Source: an uncultured Methanospirillum sp. (lineage in GTDB: Archaea > Halobacteriota > Methanomicrobia > Methanomicrobiales > Methanospirillaceae). Taken from it: a stretch of 64,000 nucleotides of DNA. Of the stretch, positions 34,997 through 42,061 are shown piece by piece; position 1 is the stretch's first letter, and every line of letters begins with the position of its first letter. A program made the position numbers and the translations under genes. The notes under the pieces are model-generated. The model was given only the letters and a program-made list of their open reading frames with translations, was not told the origin of the DNA and did not search any database. The DNA lies in assembly GCF_963668475.1 (NCBI RefSeq), contig NZ_OY764544.1, forward strand, positions 434,001 to 498,000, given 5' to 3'.

Positions 34997-37900
34997 ACCG
35001 GCTCCATATCCCACCCGGTCTGCCTGCTCAATCCTGTTTAGAGCGGGCCAGACCGTTGAGGTCAGGCTAATCGGCAAGAGAGGGACTGCATCGGGATATT
35101 ATGATAACTTTGACAAACTCAGTGCAGATGCTGTATCGTTTGATAACCGGGGTGAGTATTCTGGGATCTATGTGACCCTGAACCCGGTGAACCCTGATCT
35201 TCTCGCCCGCCGGGCAAACAGAATCGAGACACGGCTTGGCAAGGATGAGAAGTCTGCAGGAGATCGGGATATCCTCTCCCGGAGATGGCTTGCGATTGAT
35301 ATCGATCCGGTCAGGCCATCAGGTGTCTCATCATCTGATGCAGAGCATACTTCAGCGATAGAGAAAGCAGCCCGGATAGCAGCATATCTTACCGGTCTTG
35401 GATGGCCGGCCCCGGTTATGGCAGACTCGGGTAACGGTGCCCATCTGCTCTACCGGATTGATCTGCCGAACGATGATGCATCCCGGGATCTTGTGAGGAG
35501 TGTGCTTGAGACACTGGACCTTCTCTTCTCTGATGCATGTTCCACGATAGACACCTCGGTCTTCAATGCAGCACGGATCTGGAAACTCTACGGGACAACG
35601 AGCAGGAAAGGGGACAACATCGCGTCCCGGCCCCACCGCAAGGCACAGATCCTCTCTGACATTACTGAGCCGGGGATCGTCTCTGAAGAGTTCCTGACCG
35701 ACCTTGCCGGGATGTTTCAAAAAGAGGCTGAACCCTCAACACCGGCCAGGGGTCAGGATAGCAGAAGCAAGGGCCTCGACCTGGGATCATGGCTCGATCA
35801 GTACTCGATCGGATACCGGAAGAGGCCGTATGCTCATGGAGATCTCTTCGTTCTTGATTCATGCCCGTTCTCACAGGACCATACCGACGGTTCATACGCG
35901 ATTCAGTTCCCGAACGGTGCGATCTTTGCGGGTTGTCATCACGACTCATGCGGAGGAGGACGGCAGCGGTGGCCTGAACTGCGGGCCATGATGGATGGCG
36001 GGTCACCCGACCGGACAGCACCGGGATCTGTGAAGAAGTCAGAGGAGAAAACCAGGGAGAGAGCAGAGAAGAAGGCAGTCCATAAGACAGAGCAGGAGAT
36101 AGATCAGAAGAAAGTGAAGAAGACAGAAGAGAGGGCTGCTCTCCCTGATACCAGAACCGGTGCAGAACCCGGGAGAGATCAGGACGGATCTCCTGAAGAT
36201 CCCGGCTCGAATGATATCCAGACAAAAGCGTCAGAGATCCTCAAAACCGGCGATCCTCTCTCGTTCATGCTTGAGACATTTGCCCTGGATCATATCGGTG
36301 ATCCGGTTGTTGCCGAGTGTCTGGTGATGTCGCTTGCTTCCCGGAGGGTGATCAATGCCCGGGGTCTGCACGTCTCTGTGACCGGTGAGTCGGGAAAAGG
36401 GAAGTCTCATGCATTTGAGACCATGATGAACCAGATTCCCCCGGAGTTCAGGCTTGAAGGCCGGATGAGTGAGAAGGCCCTCTTTTACATCAAGGGGATG
36501 GAGCCCGGTAGTGTGATCACGCTCGATGATGTCTCTCTTTCTGACCAGATGCAGGAGATTCTCAAGGGAGTGACGACCTCGTTTCGTCGTCCGTTCATCT
36601 ACCGGACCGTCTCCAAGGACCGGATCGGTGAGACGTGTGTGATTCCCGAACGGTGTGTCTGGTGGATCGCAAAGGTTGACGGGACCGGTGACGATCAAGT
36701 CTGGAACAGGATGCTAACCTGCTGGATCGATGATTCAGAGGATCAGGATGCAGCGGTGATCGCCAAGACCCTGAATGAGGCAGCCGGACTCAGGCAGGAT
36801 AAGTATGATGTCAGGGTTGAATCCCTGGTATGCCAGGAGATCTGGAGGCAGCTCGAGGCAGCCTGGGTTGTGATTCCGTTTGCGAACCGGATCAGGTTCT
36901 CATCCACGATCAACCGGAGAAATCCTGATATGATCCTTGATCTGGTGAGGGCTCATGCTATTCTGATGCAGTGTCAGCGTGTGCATGTTGATACTGACGG
37001 GATGAATCAGATCCTGGCGACAGAGGAGGATTTCAATGCTGCAACACGTCTCTATACCGCTCTGAACAGCACATCCGGTGGGCAGGAGTCTAAACTTACC
37101 CGGAGAGAATCGTTTCTCGTCGATGCAATCAGGTCTCACGGGAGTGGAGAGATAACGATTGCCGAGCTTCAGCATATCACTGATCTCTCGAACTCGGTGA
37201 TCTACAAGATCCTGCATGGGTCTTCGAGCCATGGGCGTGAATACTCCGGTCTTCTGGAGAAGTGCCCGGCTGTCTCGGTCTGCGACAGGACTCTTGTTGT
37301 AGATGAGAGCGGGACTACTGCTGCATACCGGAGGTCAAAGGCCTACTCCTGGGATGAGCGGGTGTACCAGAACTGGCGGTTTGAGGGTGGATGCTGGCTG
37401 GATCCTGATGATTCAGAACATGATGACCCGGAGAGTAACGATGAGAAGAATGATCATACCAGTGAGCACGGTGATCCATCTCGCGGAATCGCGGAACGTT
37501 GCGGCATTGTCGCGGAAGTTTCCGCGACGAATCGGGATGAGAATACAGGGGTAAAGAGTAAAAATAATAATAATTATTGTACTTCAGGTAATCTTCGCGG
37601 AAAATCTGAAAACACAGGAGAGGTAGTTTCTGATACCACGGTACCATGTTCGTGTGCTTGTGACTCTGAGTTTTCCGCGACGAGTGATCATGACCAGGTA
37701 TCCGGGGCCGGTGTATCTTCTGATTGCGATTCCGGGCACTGTGGTACTCGCCCCGTTTTCCGCGACGTCGCCGCGAACACCCGAAATGGGCAGGAAACTG
37801 AGGAAACTTCCGCGAAGGTCGGGAATCCGGAAAAACCCTTCAAAGTGAGACCATCTGACTTCTGTGAGATTGATCGGGGCTTTGGTGAGGGGCCGTGTGA

Positions 37901-38198
37901 CTGCTGCGGGTCAGAGTGGGTTAACTACCAGGAACGGATGACCCGGGAGCGGATGGCTTCTCCTCCACGGTTGAACCGGAAGATCTGCAGGTCATGTTAT
38001 GAGAAGGCAAAACGTGATGAGGCTGCATCGTTCCGGGCTCTTCCTCATCTGATCGACCCGGTCTCTCTGGTGAAGGTGACGTCAGACCTTGGACGATGCC
38101 AGGTCTGTGATACGTTCAGGGCTACCTGGCATGACCCAGAGACTCATACTGCAATTTGTGACTCGTGCAGGTCCAGGATTATGAGGGAGGGATCGTAA
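34983..38198 (+). CDS. Primase-helicase-type replication protein of an integrated element
   Basis: 1071 residues from the ATG at 34983 (GAGGTGG just before it); the frame extends upstream to 34824, but that part overlaps the Cys-rich gene. Residues ~50-215 resemble archaeo-eukaryotic primase-type domains (RRWLAIDIDPVRPSG with acidic residues; MADSGNGAHLLYRI; IDTSVFNAARIWKLYG). A Cys/His segment follows (GAIFAGCHHDSCGG), then a charged linker and a P-loop ATPase (Walker A GESGKGKSH, Walker B SVITLDDVS). A winged-helix region, a long disordered stretch (~825-960) and two C-terminal Cys4 zinc motifs (CDCCGSEW, CQVCDTF) end it. This is the layout of plasmid or virus replication initiators. The disordered part is encoded by DNA carrying eight CGCGGAA sites. 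Confidence 0.75.
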   Translation: MPGSEPAPYPTRSACSILFRAGQTVEVRLIGKRGTASGYYDNFDKLSADAVSFDNRGEYSGIYVTLNPVNPDLLARRANRIETRLGKDEKSAGDRDILSRRWLAIDIDPVRPSGVSSSDAEHTSAIEKAARIAAYLTGLGWPAPVMADSGNGAHLLYRIDLPNDDASRDLVRSVLETLDLLFSDACSTIDTSVFNAARIWKLYGTTSRKGDNIASRPHRKAQILSDITEPGIVSEEFLTDLAGMFQKEAEPSTPARGQDSRSKGLDLGSWLDQYSIGYRKRPYAHGDLFVLDSCPFSQDHTDGSYAIQFPNGAIFAGCHHDSCGGGRQRWPELRAMMDGGSPDRTAPGSVKKSEEKTRERAEKKAVHKTEQEIDQKKVKKTEERAALPDTRTGAEPGRDQDGSPEDPGSNDIQTKASEILKTGDPLSFMLETFALDHIGDPVVAECLVMSLASRRVINARGLHVSVTGESGKGKSHAFETMMNQIPPEFRLEGRMSEKALFYIKGMEPGSVITLDDVSLSDQMQEILKGVTTSFRRPFIYRTVSKDRIGETCVIPERCVWWIAKVDGTGDDQVWNRMLTCWIDDSEDQDAAVIAKTLNEAAGLRQDKYDVRVESLVCQEIWRQLEAAWVVIPFANRIRFSSTINRRNPDMILDLVRAHAILMQCQRVHVDTDGMNQILATEEDFNAATRLYTALNSTSGGQESKLTRRESFLVDAIRSHGSGEITIAELQHITDLSNSVIYKILHGSSSHGREYSGLLEKCPAVSVCDRTLVVDESGTTAAYRRSKAYSWDERVYQNWRFEGGCWLDPDDSEHDDPESNDEKNDHTSEHGDPSRGIAERCGIVAEVSATNRDENTGVKSKNNNNYCTSGNLRGKSENTGEVVSDTTVPCSCACDSEFSATSDHDQVSGAGVSSDCDSGHCGTRPVFRDVAANTRNGQETEETSAKVGNPEKPFKVRPSDFCEIDRGFGEGPCDCCGSEWVNYQERMTRERMASPPRLNRKICRSCYEKAKRDEAASFRALPHLIDPVSLVKVTSDLGRCQVCDTFRATWHDPETHTAICDSCRSRIMREGS
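37482..37814. repeat. Iteron-like array of CGCGGAA / TTCCGCG around AT-rich tract
   Basis: Eight exact copies of a seven-base motif in 333 bases: plus orientation at 37482, 37490, 37511 and 37596; minus orientation at 37520, 37673, 37758 and 37808. The copies at 37510-37527 form a perfect palindrome with eight-base arms. The motif falls in different reading frames of the coding sequence (Arg-Gly, Ala-Glu, Ser-Ala and others), so protein sequence does not explain it. An AT-only tract (aaaaataataataattatt) lies at 37560-37578 inside the array. Iterons plus an AT-rich unwinding element, next to a primase-helicase gene, are the usual parts of a replication origin. Confidence 0.7.
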
Positions 38199-38201
38199 GT
38201 G

Positions 38202-38567
38202 ATGGCCCATTTCAGGATGAATCTGCCTCATCTCTTCTGGTTCATCTTCGGCTGTGCAGCCCTTTGGAAGATTGGCAGGCTGAAGCCTGATGCCGGTACA
38301 GATATGGTCAGGATCATCATCGACGGTCCGGGTGAGATCGGGAGGATCTCAAAGCAGGATGCCCGGGATGTGATCAACCATGTGGAGGGGATTGAGATAG
38401 AGCCCGGGGGAACGGTAGAGTTGTCGTCGTCCGGTCACGGGGTTGTGTTTGAGATTCCGGGAGAGGAGAGGGGACGGTTTGTGGCGGTGGCGATGCAGGT
38501 GTGGAATATGCTGGAGTACTGGCCCCGGAAGAAGGCAGCGTTGTTTGAGGAGGTGGGGGTTGGGTAG
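38202..38567 (+). CDS. Small membrane-associated protein, last gene of the replication-type operon
   Basis: About 121 residues. One hydrophobic stretch near the N-terminus (LPHLFWFIFGCAALW) is followed by a soluble domain with a GPGEIGRISKQDARDVINHV segment. No family was recognised. AGGGAGGG in the end of the helicase-primase gene serves as its ribosome binding site, and the ATG lies three bases after that gene's stop, so it belongs to the same transcript. GC-rich codons end abruptly 100 bases later where the AT-rich reverse transcriptase gene begins. Confidence 0.6.
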   Translation: MAHFRMNLPHLFWFIFGCAALWKIGRLKPDAGTDMVRIIIDGPGEIGRISKQDARDVINHVEGIEIEPGGTVELSSSGHGVVFEIPGEERGRFVAVAMQVWNMLEYWPRKKAALFEEVGVG

Positions 38568-38671
38568 ACATTTTTCAAAATTTCGAGAAGAGTTTTAAAT
38601 AAAATACTATAATCGGATAAATAGTTTAACATACCACAAACCGAGTACAGAAGTAATAACTTAGATATTAA

Positions 38672-41600
38672 TTATTTTTGTGACATCCTTTTAACCCAAA
38701 TTGATGCAGTAGTATACTCTATGGTATTATCTAATTTCCCTCTTTTTAAAACTTGATTTGAATCAAATCCCGGAGGTAATGGTTTAAAATCACCATCACA
38801 ACAGATATTTTTCTTTAATTGAAAATCTCTAAGTGCTTTAATATCTATTGTCGTGGTTAATAAAACCGAATTTTGACCTCCAGTTATTCGTGCCAAATTC
38901 ATTAATTCAGTCTTTTTAGGTTGTATAACTCGTGAATCACCATATTTAGGAATATTAACTTGAGTAACATAACAATGGAGGTCTCTACTTATTGATTCAA
39001 CAATATTTGAATAATAATTAGTATCCTTATTATATTCTATGGCAATCAAAAGATCGATTTTAGATTTAAAAAATGATTTATGATTAATATCTGCCAATTC
39101 AAAACAATTAAAAACTGTAAATGAAACCCCTCGCCAATGAAATAAATGATAAAGCGCTTTATTAGGGTTTTTAGGTACTTTCTTTCCACTTTCAAGTATT
39201 GAACGTTCTTCAGAACAAGGATAATGATTTTTATTTCGAATTGTTAATAAGCAATCATGATATTTTCCTTTTATTTTGAAAGGCAGAGCTGTGACAACTA
39301 AATTATGTGCAAAAATATTCTGATTGTCATCCTCATTCATCCAATGTTCTAAACCAAAAATTAAGCCGATTTGATTTCTTTTTGTGAATGATACCATATA
39401 CGGAAGCCAATAATATGGGATACTTAATTCGGGGAATATTAAAATATCACAATTTTGTTCTACTGCGCTATTTAAGATATTATTTAAAGAGATTTCTCTC
39501 TCTAATGTAATAATCGGCCCTCCGCGAGGATCTAAATTTGATTTTAAATGGATATCATCTGTTTGTAAATGTCCGATTCCAATTTTAATTTTATCTTTAC
39601 TTTTCTCGTTAGGAAGAAAATATTCTTCTAATTCAATATATTCATTATTTTCCGGATAATCTTCTAATACCTTAACCTGATTATGTAGGGCAATTTTATC
39701 TATAATAAGAGATTGAGGTAATATTTTAGGCTTTTTTGAATTTATTGCTTTTAAGTTATTGTAATGTAATTTATCTTCGGGAATTATTTCTTGAAATAAT
39801 GACTGATAATTATTTTTTTGAGTGACAAAATAAATATAATGTAATAAAATTAAATATTCCCAAAGGTGGTATATTTTAGAAGGAAAATTTAGATTAATTA
39901 ATTTTTCTTCTTTAAATTTGATATTATTCTGATATATATCTTTGAATAAAGTTAATGATAAATCTTCATGAATAATTAAGTTAATCAATGGAAATAATTC
40001 ATATTGATCTCTAATTAAATTGGATTTTCTAAATGCTTCAGAATTTTTCAGATATGTATAGTTATTGAATATTGAATGATTAGCAATAGTTTTGGAGTGT
40101 TTTTTTGATAAATAGATGTTCCTTTTTTGGTTATTGAGCGGCAATAATCCAAAAGACATTGAAAAAGAGATACTTAAATGGTCCAATAAAGTTTTCACTA
40201 TTCTTTTCAGTAACTCAATAAAAATTTCATCTAAATTTTCATCTTTTTCAGGAAGTTTTATTTTCTTTATTTCTTTGCTACATTTATCATAAAACAATTC
40301 TATTTCGTCAATTCTCTCTGTTATTACAAATAATGAAAAAACTCGCTCCATTAGTTTAAAATATTTTATAACGTTTAAACCATTAAAAAAATAAAAAATA
40401 TCTTGAATATCATTTTTAATTTCAATGGAATCAGACGAGGAAAACCGATATTTTAACAGTAATTGAGTTAAATATTTAACTAATTCATATTCATCTTCAG
40501 TAATATCTACAATAGTCCTTATTTTTTGACTTGAACCTTTGGTTACGATATTATAAACAACAGTATCAAATTTCTTATCGAGAACATCATCCGGGAGAAA
40601 TTTAAAAAAACTTGAATTTTGTTGTATCGATTTTTTAATTTTATTTAAAACTGCTCTACTTGAATTTCGTTCAAAATGAAAAATCTTAATTTTTTCTAAT
40701 TGAACTTTCAATTCCGTGGGATATACTACCAGTGGAATATTTTCTTTTAATATGTCCGATGATGGATCAGGATCAATAACTAAAAAATTATTCCCATCTG
40801 CATTAAAATTTTTATTTAAAGTAATAATTTTGCTACCGGAAAAGTATTCAAGAATAATTTTTTCAATTTTTTCCGAATTTTTTATTTTTTCCTTTAATAC
40901 GTCATTAATGAAATCAGAGCTTTTTAGAACTATTAATATATCGTCAATATATCGTCCATAATAATCCGGATTAACAGATTTTATTATAGCTTTATCAACT
41001 TTTTTAAGGTAATTATTTGCAATTATACTTGATGATAACAAACCTATTGGTAAAAAATTTGGTATTGAAATTTCTTTGTTTAAATCATCTGGAGATAATA
41101 TTTTTTTCAATAATCTTTCAGGAATGCAATCTATGAATCTTTTATGAATGAATTTTAAAACAATATTTAAATTTTTTATGAAAAGATATAGATCATTTTT
41201 TATTTCATCTTTAATATTTGGATATCTAATATTAAGGATGCTCCAATAATCATTAATTATTGAATCAAAATTTATATCTAAAGAATAATAAAACCTAGTT
41301 ATATCTAAAGCGATAATTACTGAGTCTCGGTTTTCTTCATTAAGTAAACGTTCAGCAGTGTTTATTGATTTGTCTCTCCAATCGGCATATTTTTCAAAAT
41401 ACCTATAAAATATATAATATGAATAGTATGGATCTGTTCTAAATTCATGACGAATTCGTGATCCATAACATGAGAGATCTAAATCACTATCCAATACTAC
41501 TCCAATATGCTCTATCCATAATATTGAAATTATCTGAAATATGACATAAGAAGTAGGCGTTTTGGTTGCGAAAAATAGTTCATATGACTCTAAAAAGTAA

Positions 41601-42061
41601 TTAATATCAATATTGTTATTCGAAAACAATTGAATTGATGAATTATTTATATCGCCGTTATTTTGATTATTCTCAAGAGGTGAAGTAACTTTTTTGGGAA
41701 ATGGTAAATAGTCAATATCTGAAAAATATTTATGTAAATTAGAAAGTTCTACGGTATCCTTTAAATCTTGAAAATCAATTTCTGATTTTATTTCAAATTT
41801 AGTTAAAGGAAATAAAATTTTAGCAATTTCTTCTAATTTTCTTTCAGGATCATCATCACTTTCAGATTCAAATTGAGCTAATTGAAGTCTATAATTGAGA
41901 GGATATTTTTCATAATATAATGCTAATTTCAACTTTTTATAAGCATTTTTAATAAGTTTATAAAATTTTATAAAATCATTAGGATCATTTTGATCATCCT
42001 TTAGATGAAATTTTGTGTAATTAATAATTTTAATATCATTATCATCTTTTATTTTTTTCAT
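38672..42061 (-). CDS. Reverse transcriptase-nitrilase fusion, DRT type 1 (UG1)-like defence protein
   Basis: 1129 residues in very AT-rich DNA. The reverse transcriptase domain spans ~180-560: motif A IIALDITRFYYS with Asp253 and motif C YGRYIDDILIVL with Asp373-Asp374, so the catalytic triad is present. The C-terminal ~300 residues form a nitrilase-superfamily domain with Glu878 in ILIFPELS, Lys944 in RNKNHYP and Cys986 in VFNCFELAD, the expected Glu-Lys-Cys order. RT-nitrilase fusions of this length define the UG1 group and defence-associated reverse transcriptase system type 1, which protects bacteria from phages; mechanism and nitrilase substrate are not settled. The gene overlaps the helicase-nuclease gene by 20 bases and is probably translated from a GGAGG inside it. 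An archaeal host is unusual. Confidence 0.85.
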   Translation of the reverse strand: MKKIKDDNDIKIINYTKFHLKDDQNDPNDFIKFYKLIKNAYKKLKLALYYEKYPLNYRLQLAQFESESDDDPERKLEEIAKILFPLTKFEIKSEIDFQDLKDTVELSNLHKYFSDIDYLPFPKKVTSPLENNQNNGDINNSSIQLFSNNNIDINYFLESYELFFATKTPTSYVIFQIISILWIEHIGVVLDSDLDLSCYGSRIRHEFRTDPYYSYYIFYRYFEKYADWRDKSINTAERLLNEENRDSVIIALDITRFYYSLDINFDSIINDYWSILNIRYPNIKDEIKNDLYLFIKNLNIVLKFIHKRFIDCIPERLLKKILSPDDLNKEISIPNFLPIGLLSSSIIANNYLKKVDKAIIKSVNPDYYGRYIDDILIVLKSSDFINDVLKEKIKNSEKIEKIILEYFSGSKIITLNKNFNADGNNFLVIDPDPSSDILKENIPLVVYPTELKVQLEKIKIFHFERNSSRAVLNKIKKSIQQNSSFFKFLPDDVLDKKFDTVVYNIVTKGSSQKIRTIVDITEDEYELVKYLTQLLLKYRFSSSDSIEIKNDIQDIFYFFNGLNVIKYFKLMERVFSLFVITERIDEIELFYDKCSKEIKKIKLPEKDENLDEIFIELLKRIVKTLLDHLSISFSMSFGLLPLNNQKRNIYLSKKHSKTIANHSIFNNYTYLKNSEAFRKSNLIRDQYELFPLINLIIHEDLSLTLFKDIYQNNIKFKEEKLINLNFPSKIYHLWEYLILLHYIYFVTQKNNYQSLFQEIIPEDKLHYNNLKAINSKKPKILPQSLIIDKIALHNQVKVLEDYPENNEYIELEEYFLPNEKSKDKIKIGIGHLQTDDIHLKSNLDPRGGPIITLEREISLNNILNSAVEQNCDILIFPELSIPYYWLPYMVSFTKRNQIGLIFGLEHWMNEDDNQNIFAHNLVVTALPFKIKGKYHDCLLTIRNKNHYPCSEERSILESGKKVPKNPNKALYHLFHWRGVSFTVFNCFELADINHKSFFKSKIDLLIAIEYNKDTNYYSNIVESISRDLHCYVTQVNIPKYGDSRVIQPKKTELMNLARITGGQNSVLLTTTIDIKALRDFQLKKNICCDGDFKPLPPGFDSNQVLKRGKLDNTIEYTTASIWVKRMSQK

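Noticed and set aside
35662..36225. 187-codon minus-strand frame opposite the primase-helicase gene
   Set aside because: Ser/Arg-rich shadow of the plus-strand gene, with no start signal.
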